DNA of 64,000 bases from Taklimakanibacter sp050246735 (GTDB taxonomy: Bacteria > Pseudomonadota > Alphaproteobacteria > Rhizobiales > Aestuariivirgaceae): the NCBI GenBank assembly GCA_050246735.1, contig JBFWVM010000025.1:1-64000 (forward strand), written 5' to 3'. Made by a program: the position numbers and the translations under genes. Below the pieces are notes generated by a model, which worked only from the letters and a program-made list of their open reading frames with translations, did not search any database and was not told the origin of the DNA. Positions within the stretch are counted from its first letter, which is position 1; the number at the start of each line of letters is the position of its first letter. Positions 56,374 to 64,000 of the stretch are shown here, piece after piece.

Positions 56374-57870
56374 TCAGGCCGTCGAGCGCCCGTTTTCGGT
56401 GTCCTCAAGGCCGAGATCGCGCATCTTGCGGTAGAGCGTCGAGCGCCCGATGCCGAGCTTGCGGGCCACTTCCGACATCTGGCCGCGATAGCGATGGAGC
56501 GCCAGGCGAATCATGTCGGCCTCGATCTCCTCGAGCTTGCGGATGTGGCCGCCATCGGTGACGGCGGGAATGCCGAGGGCCATGCCGTCGGAGATCACCG
56601 CTCCCGTCGAGCGCGCCGCCGCCGCGCTCACCGGCGGCTGGAGCTGAGGCTGGGGCGGCAATTCCGGGATCTTCACCTCATAGCCCTCGACCAGGGAGGC
56701 GATCTGCGGGAAATCCTGGATCTCGAGGATGTCGCCCTCGCACAGCACGATGGCGCGGAACACGGTGTTCTCGAGCTGGCGGACGTTGCCGGGCCAGCCA
56801 TAGGCCTCGAGCATGGTCAGCGCCCGGGGGTCGATGCCATGGACCTTGCGTCCCTCCTCGGCGGCGAAGCGCGTGATGAAATGGTTGACCAGGGCCGGAA
56901 TATCGTCCTTGCGCTCCTTGAGCGGCGGCACCATGACCGGAAAGACGTTGAGGCGGTAATAGAGATCCTCGCGGAACTGCCCCGCCTTGACCATCTCGAT
57001 CATGTTGCGGTTGGTGGCGGAGATCAGCCTGATGCTGATCTTCACCGGCTTGCGCGAGCCCACCGGATCGATCTCGCCTTCCTGGATGGCGCGCAGGAGC
57101 TTCACCTGCATGTCGAGCGGCAGCTCCGCCACCTCGTCGAGGAAAAGCGTGCCGCCGTCGGCCTCCTGGAACTTGCCGATATGCTTGGACGTGGCGCCGG
57201 TGAAGGAGCCCTTCTCGTGGCCGAAGAGGATGCTTTCCACCAGGTTTTCCGGGATGGCGCCGCAATTGACCGCGACGAAGGAGCGGCCGCGCCGCTCGCT
57301 CTCGCCATGGACGGCGCGCGCGATGATCTCCTTGCCGACGCCCGACTGGCCCTCGATCAGGATCGGGATGTTGGACTGGGCGCCGCGGCGGCCGAGCCGG
57401 ATCACGCCCGCCATCGCCGCCGAGGAGGCGATGAGGTCGTCGAAGGTGAGGGCGCCGCCGACCTTCTTGTTGAGGCGCTTCACCTCCTCGGTGAGCGCGT
57501 TCACCTTCAAGAGATTCTGCACCGAGACGCGCAGGCGCTCGGGCGAGATCGGCTTGACCACGAAATCGTCGGCGCCGGCGCGCATGGCCTTGATGACGGT
57601 CTCGATCGAGCCTTGCGCGGTCTGCACGATCACCGGGACGTGGCCGCGCACGCCCGCCATGCGCTCGAGGAACTCGAGCCCGTCCATGCCGGGCATCAGG
57701 AGATCGAGGATCACGAGCTCGATCTGGCCGCCGGACGCGCCGGCGAGGACGTCGAGACCCTTGGCGCCGCTTTCGACGCTCGCCGCCTCGAAGCCGAACC
57801 GCTTCATCATCTCTTCGAGGATGCGACGCTGGGCCGGGTCGTCTTCAACTATAAGGACGCGCGCTGTCAT
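56374..57870 (-). CDS. sigma-54-dependent response regulator (NtrC family)
   Basis: 498 residues. Receiver domain with Asp in LVILDLLMPGMDG and Lys in VVKPISP; AAA+ domain with Walker A GQSGVGKE, the sigma-54-contact loop GSFTGA (normally GAFTGA), Walker B GGTLFLDEV; Fis-type helix-turn-helix MSEVARKLGIGRSTLYRKMRDLGL. Target genes unknown; no histidine kinase is adjacent. ATG 57870 begins the receiver (MTARVLIVEDD). Confidence 0.92.
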   Translation of the reverse strand: MTARVLIVEDDPAQRRILEEMMKRFGFEAASVESGAKGLDVLAGASGGQIELVILDLLMPGMDGLEFLERMAGVRGHVPVIVQTAQGSIETVIKAMRAGADDFVVKPISPERLRVSVQNLLKVNALTEEVKRLNKKVGGALTFDDLIASSAAMAGVIRLGRRGAQSNIPILIEGQSGVGKEIIARAVHGESERRGRSFVAVNCGAIPENLVESILFGHEKGSFTGATSKHIGKFQEADGGTLFLDEVAELPLDMQVKLLRAIQEGEIDPVGSRKPVKISIRLISATNRNMIEMVKAGQFREDLYYRLNVFPVMVPPLKERKDDIPALVNHFITRFAAEEGRKVHGIDPRALTMLEAYGWPGNVRQLENTVFRAIVLCEGDILEIQDFPQIASLVEGYEVKIPELPPQPQLQPPVSAAAARSTGAVISDGMALGIPAVTDGGHIRKLEEIEADMIRLALHRYRGQMSEVARKLGIGRSTLYRKMRDLGLEDTENGRSTA

Positions 57871-58135
57871 GCTCGACACATACCACTCAACTGTTTGGCC
57901 GCTCGGGTAAAAGCCGCCTCGGGCGCGCCGCCCAGCCGCCCCTTGGCCTCTCCCCCATTCGCGGCCGACTGTGACAAAGAAGGGTAAAGAGGCGATTAAG
58001 GACCTGGCGAGAATGGGGACAGTTGCGCTCGCTGTCCATAGTCTCGTCCATGTCGCGTTACGTCATGAGCCCGGCATGGGCGCTTATTGCCGCCGGGGGG
58101 CCCATGGGCCATATGAGCACAAGCTCTCACAACGG

Positions 58136-59938
58136 ATGCCGCTCATGGACTCGACCGCCGCCTCGCCGAAACCCGGTTCCCTGCCCGAATGGACTCTCGC
58201 CGATCTCTACGCTTCGCCGGACGATCCGGCCTTCGCCGCCGACATGAAGCGCGGCGAGGCCGAGGCGCGGCGCTTCGCCGAGACCTACAAGGGGAAGCTT
58301 TCCGGCCTTTCGGGCGAAGAGCTCGCGCAGGCGGTCAGGGCCTATGAGGCCTTGAGCGATCTTCTCGGCCGCGCCGGCTCCTACGCCCAGCTTTATTATG
58401 TCGGCGACACGACCGATCCGGCGCGGGCGAAATTCTACGGCGACGCCAGCGCCAGGCTGACCGACATCTCGACCGTCCTCCTGTTCTTCGAGCTGGAGCT
58501 CAACAAGATCGCCGATGCGGCGCTGGCGGAGAAGCTCAGGGCGCCGGGGCTCGCGCATTACCGTCCATGGATCGACAACCTGCGCAAGGAGAAGCCCTAC
58601 CAGCTCGACGACAGGATCGAGGAGCTGTTCCTGGAGAAGTCGCAGACCGGCTATTCGGCCTGGAACCGGCTGTTCGACGAGAGCCTGGCCGAGATGCGCT
58701 TCACCGTCTCGGGCGAGGAATTGTCGCTGGAGCCGACGCTGAGCCTCCTGATGGCGCCCGAGGAGGCCCGGCGCAAGGCCGCCGCCGAGGCCCTGGCGCA
58801 GACCTTCAAGAAGAACCTCAGGCTCTTCACCCACATCACCAACACGCTCGCCAAGGACAAGGAGATCTCCGACCGCTGGCGCGGCTTCAAGGACATCGCC
58901 GACGCCCGCCATCTCGCCAACCGGGTCGAGCCCGAGGTGGTGGCGGCACTCGTCGAGGCGGTGCGCCAGGCCTATCCGCGCCTGTCGCACCGCTACTACC
59001 GGATGAAGGCGAAGTGGCTGGGCAAGCCCAAGCTCGATCACTGGGACCGCAACGCGCCGCTGCCGCAGGAAGACGTGCGCGAGGTGCCCTGGGAGACGGC
59101 CAGGGCGACGGTGCTCGACGCCTATCGCGGCTTCGCTCCGGAAATGGCCGAGATCGCCGGGCGCTTCTTCGAGCGCAGATGGATCGACGCGCCGGCGCGG
59201 CCCGGCAAGACGTCGGGCGCCTTCGCGCATCCGACCGTGCCCTCGGCGCATCCTTACGTGCTCCTCAACTATATGGGCAAGACGCGCGACGTGATGACGC
59301 TCGCCCATGAGCTGGGTCACGGCGTGCACCAGGTGCTCGCCGCCGAGCAGGGGGCGCTCATGGCGCAGACGCCGCTCACCCTGGCCGAGACGGCGTCCGT
59401 CTTCGGCGAGATGCTCACCTTCCAGGCGCTGCTCAAGGAAGCCACGGATCCGAAGAAGCGCAAGGCCATGCTCGCCCAGAAGGTCGAGGACATGCTCAAC
59501 ACGGTGGTGCGCCAGATCGCCTTCTATACGTTCGAGCGCAAGATCCACACGGCGCGCAAGGCGGGCGAGCTCACCGCCGAGCAGATCAACGCCCTGTGGC
59601 TCGAGGTCCAGGGCGAGAGCCTGGGACCGGGAATCGCCTTCTCGGAGGGCTACGAGACCTTCTGGGTCTATGTCTCGCATTTCATCCATTCGCCCTTCTA
59701 CGTCTATGCCTATGCCTTCGGCGACTGCCTGGTGAACTCGCTCTTCGCGCGCTATCGCGAGAGCGCCGGAGGTTTCCAGGAGAAATATTTCGCCATGCTC
59801 AAGGCGGGCGGCAGCAAGCATCACAGCGAGCTCCTGAAGCCTTTCGGCCTCGATGCCGGCGACCCGACCTTCTGGCAGAAGGGCCTCAAGGTCATCGAAG
59901 GCTTCATCGACGAGCTCGAGGCGATGGAAGCCGCATAA
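58136..59938 (+). CDS. M3 family oligoendopeptidase (PepF type)
   Basis: 600 residues. The zinc motif is LAHELGHGVHQ (HExxH, ~390) with the downstream Glu in TLAETASVFGEM. N-terminal EWTLADLYASPDDPAFAADMKRGEAEA and C-terminal SEGYETFWVYVSHFIHSPFYVYAYAFGDCLVNSLF are typical. Degrades peptides in the cytoplasm. ATG 58136 chosen; upstream extension lacks similarity. Confidence 0.92.
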   Translation: MPLMDSTAASPKPGSLPEWTLADLYASPDDPAFAADMKRGEAEARRFAETYKGKLSGLSGEELAQAVRAYEALSDLLGRAGSYAQLYYVGDTTDPARAKFYGDASARLTDISTVLLFFELELNKIADAALAEKLRAPGLAHYRPWIDNLRKEKPYQLDDRIEELFLEKSQTGYSAWNRLFDESLAEMRFTVSGEELSLEPTLSLLMAPEEARRKAAAEALAQTFKKNLRLFTHITNTLAKDKEISDRWRGFKDIADARHLANRVEPEVVAALVEAVRQAYPRLSHRYYRMKAKWLGKPKLDHWDRNAPLPQEDVREVPWETARATVLDAYRGFAPEMAEIAGRFFERRWIDAPARPGKTSGAFAHPTVPSAHPYVLLNYMGKTRDVMTLAHELGHGVHQVLAAEQGALMAQTPLTLAETASVFGEMLTFQALLKEATDPKKRKAMLAQKVEDMLNTVVRQIAFYTFERKIHTARKAGELTAEQINALWLEVQGESLGPGIAFSEGYETFWVYVSHFIHSPFYVYAYAFGDCLVNSLFARYRESAGGFQEKYFAMLKAGGSKHHSELLKPFGLDAGDPTFWQKGLKVIEGFIDELEAMEAA

Positions 59939-59951
59939 GCGCGAGGCCCGA

Positions 59952-61316
59952 ATGGCCGAGGACGAGAACAGCCTGACGGGTCGGCTGCTGCGCTACGCCA
60001 ATGTCGGAACAGGCGTGGGCGGCGCCGTCGCCCGGATCGCCGCCGGACGCCTCCTCGGAGCGGAGAGAGGCTCGGCGGCGGAAGGCCAGCTCCTGGCGGA
60101 GGCGCTCGGCAACCTGAAAGGCCCGCTGATGAAGGTGGCGCAGCTCCTCGCCACCATTCCCGACGCGCTGCCGGCCGGCTATGCCGCGGAGCTGGCGCAA
60201 CTCCAGTCGCAGGCGCCGCCGATGGGCTGGGCCTTCGTCAGGCGGCGCATGGCGGCCGAGCTCGGGGCTCAATGGCGCACACTCTTCGCCGACTTCGCGC
60301 ATGAGGCGGCGCATGCCGCGTCGCTGGGCCAGGTGCACAAGGCGACGTCGCTCGACGGACGCCCGCTCGCCTGCAAGCTGCAATATCCCGACATGGATTC
60401 GGCCGTCGAGGCCGATCTCAGGCAGCTCGGCGTCATCTTCGCCCTGCACAGGCGCATGTCGCCGGCGATCGACACCAGCGAGATCGGCGAGGAGATCTCG
60501 GCGCGCCTGCGCGAGGAACTCGACTATGTCCGCGAGGCGAAGCATATCCGCCTCTACCGGGAAATATTGCAGGGGCATCGGAGCATCCACGTGCCGGCGG
60601 TCGAGCCGCGGCTCTCGACCCGGCGGCTCATCACCATGGACTGGCTCGAGGGCCGCAAGCTCCTCGCGTTCAAGGAGCACGATCTCGAGACGCGCAATCT
60701 CCTGGCCCGCCATCTCTTCACGGCCTGGTGGACGCCGTTCTGCGGCCACGGCGTCATCCACGGCGATCCGCATCTCGGCAATTATTCCGCGGCCCTCGAC
60801 GAGACGGGCAGGCCCGCCGGGCTCAACCTTCTGGATTACGGCTGCATCCGCATCTTCCCGGCGCGCTTCGTCGCCGGCGTCGTCGATCTCTATCGCGGCC
60901 TCATGGCCGACGACCGCGAGCGCATCGTGCATGCCTATGAGACCTGGGGCTTCGCCGGCCTTTCCAACGAGCTGATCGACATCCTCAATATCTGGGCGCG
61001 CTTCATCTACGGTCCCCTGATGGAAGACCGGGTGCGCGCGATCGCCGGCGACGTCTCGCCAGCCGAATATGGCCGCCGGCAGGCCTTCACCGTGCACCGG
61101 GCGCTCAAGGAGAAGGGGCCGGTCAGGGTGCCGCGCGAATTCGTGTTCATGGACCGCGCCGCCATAGGGCTTGGCGGCGTGTTCATCCATCTGCGCGCCG
61201 AGCTCAATTTCTACCGGCTGTTCAACGAGGCGCTGGAAGGCTTCACGGCCGAAGGCGTCGCGGCGCGGCAAAAGGCAGCGCTCACCGCGGCGGGGCTCAC
61301 ATCCAGTTCCCCATGA
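59952..61316 (+). CDS. ABC1/UbiB-family atypical kinase
   Basis: 454 residues. GPLMKVAQLLATIPDALP (the KxGQ region, Gly replaced by Ala), AHAASLGQVHKATSLDGRPLACKLQYPD, HGDPHLGNYSA (catalytic) and LLDYGCIR (metal) are the family motifs. Members support ubiquinone metabolism or other lipid-linked functions. 13 bp after the peptidase gene; last 20 bp overlap the convergent CHAT gene. Confidence 0.9.
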   Translation: MAEDENSLTGRLLRYANVGTGVGGAVARIAAGRLLGAERGSAAEGQLLAEALGNLKGPLMKVAQLLATIPDALPAGYAAELAQLQSQAPPMGWAFVRRRMAAELGAQWRTLFADFAHEAAHAASLGQVHKATSLDGRPLACKLQYPDMDSAVEADLRQLGVIFALHRRMSPAIDTSEIGEEISARLREELDYVREAKHIRLYREILQGHRSIHVPAVEPRLSTRRLITMDWLEGRKLLAFKEHDLETRNLLARHLFTAWWTPFCGHGVIHGDPHLGNYSAALDETGRPAGLNLLDYGCIRIFPARFVAGVVDLYRGLMADDRERIVHAYETWGFAGLSNELIDILNIWARFIYGPLMEDRVRAIAGDVSPAEYGRRQAFTVHRALKEKGPVRVPREFVFMDRAAIGLGGVFIHLRAELNFYRLFNEALEGFTAEGVAARQKAALTAAGLTSSSP

Positions 61317-64000
61317 GGATGAAAGCCGCCCAATAATAGGGATGCGCGTTGGGCGCCGGCGAGATGCCGCCGGTCTCGACGACCGACATGGCGCGGTCCG
61401 GCTGGAGCGCCAGGGCGGCCGCCGCCTCGCCTCTGATCATGGCGATCTGGGCGCGGCGCAAAGCGTCGGCCTTGTCGAGGCCGCGGTTGACGAGGCCGTC
61501 GTAGAAATCGCCCATGAGGCGGGCGGTGGACTCGTCGGCGATCTGCCAGAGCGTCGACATCACCGCCGCCGCGCCGCCGGCCTGCGCGAGCGCGCCGAAA
61601 CTCTCGATCTCCTCGCCCTCGGCGCCGCCGCCGCGCGCCGTCTCGCAGGCCGAGAGGACCAGGAGGTCGATGCCGGCAAAGCTGAACGCCGTCCCGGTCC
61701 GCAGCCGGTCGAGCGAGAGGCCCTTGCCGTCGCCGAGAAGGAGATAGGAATTCGTCTCGTTGCCCGGCCGAAAACGGAAGTGGCTGGCGATGTGAAGTAT
61801 CCGCGGATGCGTCTTCAGCGCTTCGACCAGGCTCGGTTCGTCGAAGGCCGCATCCATCACCGGCGTCCCGTCGAGAAAGCCCACCCCGTCGGCGCCGCGG
61901 AATATCGTCTCGAGCTCGACCGCGACGCCGGGAAGCGCGGGGAAGCCCGGATGCTTGCGGGTGACGCCGAAGCCGGTCCCGCCGACCGGCGCCCGGTCGG
62001 CCGCCGCGAATTTTGCCGGGACGGCCGGATTGAAGCGCGCCAGCGCAAAGTCCTCGACGAGGAAGCGGCCGTTGTCGTTGAGCGCGGCGAAGGGCACATA
62101 GCGCAGGAAGCCTGAAAGATCGAGCAGAAGGACGGGCTCGCGCCGGCCTTGCCGGTCGAGCGCCGCTTCGATGTCGGCGCGGACCGGCGCGATCAGGAGG
62201 CCGTGGAGCTTGGCAAGACGGTCGACGGCGTCGCCGCTCCTCGTTTCGACCGACGACACCGCCGCGCGCACCCGATCGGCGAGCTCCGGCCGGCGCACGG
62301 ATATCTCACGGTGCACGGTCTCGCGGCCGGCGGCGCTCACGAACAGGTGCAGGCCGTCTTCGAGGCTCATCGCCTGAAGGAGCACCACATTCGGGCCCAT
62401 CGCCTCAAGGTCCGACTGCAGCTTCCGCGCGTAGCGGCGGCCGAGCTCGAGCGTCTCGCGCTGCCGGACAAGCCTGTCGGTCTCGGCCCGCTCGAGCTGC
62501 CGGCGCGCCGAGGCGACATACTCCCGCATGGCCGCGTCACGGCGATGGCGAAGCTCGCCGGCGCCGGCCGTCGACCCGGCAAGCCCGCCGAGCTCCCTGG
62601 CAACGAGATGCACCGGCGCCATCGCCGTCTCGACGGCCGCCTCGATTTCCTTCTCCGCCTTCGTCAGGCGGATGCTGCCGGGCTCGAATTCCTGCGCGGC
62701 CGCCGCGCCGCCGCCGCGGGTGAAGTTGAAGAACTCCTCCTGCTTGAGGAGGCCCGCCACGAACTGCGCCTCCGAAAAGAGGCCGTCGGCGAGGAGCAGC
62801 CCGGTCAGGCTGCGATAGGAGCCCTGGAAGCTTTCACCGAGAGCCGAGCGCAGCTCCGGCGTGAGCTTCGCGTTGTAGCCGCGCACGGTCTGATGGGTGT
62901 TGACGGCCTTCTTGGCGAACAGCAGCGCCGCGCTGCGGTTGCCCTTGGCCGACAGCGCCAGCGCCAAGGCGCGGAACGTATGCCGCCGGTTGTCCAGATC
63001 GGCATCCGCGCCGCCGGCCTGGATCAGATAGGCCTCGAGGGCGTCGTCGATGGCCTCTTCGTGGCGGCCGAGCCGGCGCGACGTATCGGCGATCCTGGCC
63101 AGCAGCGCCGCCACCTCGGCGTGGTCCGGCCCGAGCTTCGCGACGGCGATCTCCATGGCCCGGCGATAGCCGGCAAGCGCATCCTCATACTTGCCGAGGT
63201 CGTCGTCCAGATTGCCGAGATTGACCATGGCCCGCATGCTCTGGAGGTTCGACGGGCCATAGATGCGATCGAAAGCCCGGCGCGCAGCCTCGTAGTATGT
63301 GCGCGCCTCGTCGTAGCGGCCAAGCCCGTCATATGCCCATCCGATGTTGCCGAGGACATGCGCGATCTTCTCTTCGCTCGGGGACGGCGCCGTCCGGTGC
63401 AGGGCAAGGGCTCTCTGCAGGAGCTCCAGCGCGTCCTTGAAATCGCTCAGCTCCATATGGACGATGCTCATATTGCTGAGCAGGTCGCCGAGCATGGGGC
63501 TGCTCTCGCCATCGAGCTTCACGAATATGACGCGGGCCCGCTCGTAAGCCCGCAGCGCATCCTGATAGCGTGCCGAGCCCTGGAGGAAGGCGCCGTTGTT
63601 CATGAGGATATCCGCAACGTCCCTGCTTTCTTCCTCGCCGAGCCCGGTGAAGATCGACAGGGCGGCCTCGTTGGCGGCGAGGGCGTCACCGATGCGCCCC
63701 GACGTGCCGAGCCCGACGGCCAGATTCGCATAGGCTGCGCCGACCAGAGGATGGAGGTGCCCAAAAGCGCGCTCGGAGATCTCCCGGGCGGCGCGCAGGG
63801 CGGCGATGGCTTCGGGAAGACGGTCGAGCTTCCGATAGACGGCGCCCAATTGGGTATTGATCAGGACGGCGTCCCTGGCTCTTTCTCCGAAAGGGTCGCC
63901 TTCCGCGAGCCGCGCCTCGACCTCGGCGAGGACGGCCCGGGCGTGCCGCAAGGCCTGATCGAGGTCCCCGGGCATCGCCCTTTCCGTCAGGGCCGCGCTC
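61297..64000 (-). CDS. TPR-CHAT protein, partial (N-terminus beyond window)
   Basis: At least 900 residues; the frame is open to the right edge, so the start lies outside. N-terminal half: eight or more tetratricopeptide repeats of the kinesin-light-chain kind (e.g. AKLGPDHAEVAALLARIADTSRRLGRHEEAIDDALEAYL). C-terminal third: CHAT domain with RILHIASHFRFRPGN (catalytic His) and LLVLSACETARGG (catalytic Cys), then GAAAVMSTLWQIADESTARLM. CHAT is a caspase/separase-fold protease. Partners and substrates unknown; the neighbouring gene is a convergent ABC1 kinase. Confidence 0.9.
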   Translation of the reverse strand, partial: SAALTERAMPGDLDQALRHARAVLAEVEARLAEGDPFGERARDAVLINTQLGAVYRKLDRLPEAIAALRAAREISERAFGHLHPLVGAAYANLAVGLGTSGRIGDALAANEAALSIFTGLGEEESRDVADILMNNGAFLQGSARYQDALRAYERARVIFVKLDGESSPMLGDLLSNMSIVHMELSDFKDALELLQRALALHRTAPSPSEEKIAHVLGNIGWAYDGLGRYDEARTYYEAARRAFDRIYGPSNLQSMRAMVNLGNLDDDLGKYEDALAGYRRAMEIAVAKLGPDHAEVAALLARIADTSRRLGRHEEAIDDALEAYLIQAGGADADLDNRRHTFRALALALSAKGNRSAALLFAKKAVNTHQTVRGYNAKLTPELRSALGESFQGSYRSLTGLLLADGLFSEAQFVAGLLKQEEFFNFTRGGGAAAAQEFEPGSIRLTKAEKEIEAAVETAMAPVHLVARELGGLAGSTAGAGELRHRRDAAMREYVASARRQLERAETDRLVRQRETLELGRRYARKLQSDLEAMGPNVVLLQAMSLEDGLHLFVSAAGRETVHREISVRRPELADRVRAAVSSVETRSGDAVDRLAKLHGLLIAPVRADIEAALDRQGRREPVLLLDLSGFLRYVPFAALNDNGRFLVEDFALARFNPAVPAKFAAADRAPVGGTGFGVTRKHPGFPALPGVAVELETIFRGADGVGFLDGTPVMDAAFDEPSLVEALKTHPRILHIASHFRFRPGNETNSYLLLGDGKGLSLDRLRTGTAFSFAGIDLLVLSACETARGGGAEGEEIESFGALAQAGGAAAVMSTLWQIADESTARLMGDFYDGLVNRGLDKADALRRAQIAMIRGEAAAALALQPDRAMSVVETGGISPAPNAHPYYWAAFILMGNWM

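Noticed and set aside
54335..56434. Long plus-strand open frame opposite the L,D-transpeptidase gene
   Set aside because: Shadow of a gene with an intact YkuD domain on the other strand; no ribosome-binding site and no recognisable domain.

Overview
The window looks like a chromosomal segment of a high-GC alphaproteobacterium, most likely a member of the Hyphomicrobiales (Rhizobiales). The evidence is CpdR, a GapR-type DUF2312 protein next to DUF1244, DUF1036 and pyruvate kinase, a ROSE-type RNA thermometer in front of a small heat-shock gene, MocD/MocE/MocA-like genes, and many CUT2 sugar transporters. Genus cannot be fixed from this sequence alone. No rRNA, CRISPR array, complete insertion sequence or phage structural gene was seen. 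One tRNA (Val-GAC) is present.

Region 1 (1-9.9 kb). A secreted tandem-repeat protein runs off the left edge. A CUT2 sugar ABC transporter, a LacI-family regulator and a mutarotase-like protein follow on the minus strand. Divergent from them is a plus-strand operon of a MocD-like desaturase/hydroxylase, a MocE-like Rieske ferredoxin and two MocA-type (Gfo/Idh) dehydrogenases. A shared TCAAAATGA motif lies upstream of both arms, so I read the locus as one uptake and oxidative-demethylation regulon for an O-methylated cyclitol or rhizopine-like compound.

Region 2 (9.9-25.4 kb). A headless DUF4143 ATPase remnant, an ATP-dependent DNA ligase, a periplasmic-type PaoABC aldehyde oxidoreductase, an AlkB-like dioxygenase and small genes. 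A LysR regulator then stands divergent from a five-gene minus-strand operon: mmsA-like dehydrogenase, a DMFase-like protein with a C-terminal frameshift, an amidohydrolase, an FMN 2-hydroxyacid oxidase and an RraA-like protein.

Region 3 (25.4-37.8 kb). Small stress-type genes and a Crp/Fnr regulator, then a second catabolic cluster: a complete CUT2 ABC transporter, a HisD-type dehydrogenase, LacI regulator, MBL hydrolase, 3-hydroxyacyl-CoA-type dehydrogenase and a divergent SDR. GAGAACGTTCTC-like operators precede the ATPase/SDR pair and the binding-protein gene.

Region 4 (37.7-41.3 kb). An accessory spot with three type II toxin-antitoxin modules (higBA, hipBA, higBA) in 3.6 kb. Each higBA unit lies between an intact gene 3' end and a second copy of that 3' end: 64 bp of the SDR and 51 bp of tRNA-Val. 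The two repeat-to-repeat distances are similar (862 and 892 bp). This is the most unusual architecture in the window.

Region 5 (41.3-64 kb). Mostly core genes: cpdR, N-formylglutamate amidohydrolases, hisN, rpmJ, pyk, gapR, cell-wall enzymes (DUF882 and YcbB-type L,D-transpeptidase), a sigma-54 response regulator, an M3 oligopeptidase and an ABC1 kinase. It also holds a well-formed intergenic sRNA candidate with an anti-Shine-Dalgarno CCUCCC, three paralogous small secreted proteins, and at the right edge a large TPR-CHAT protein that continues beyond the window.
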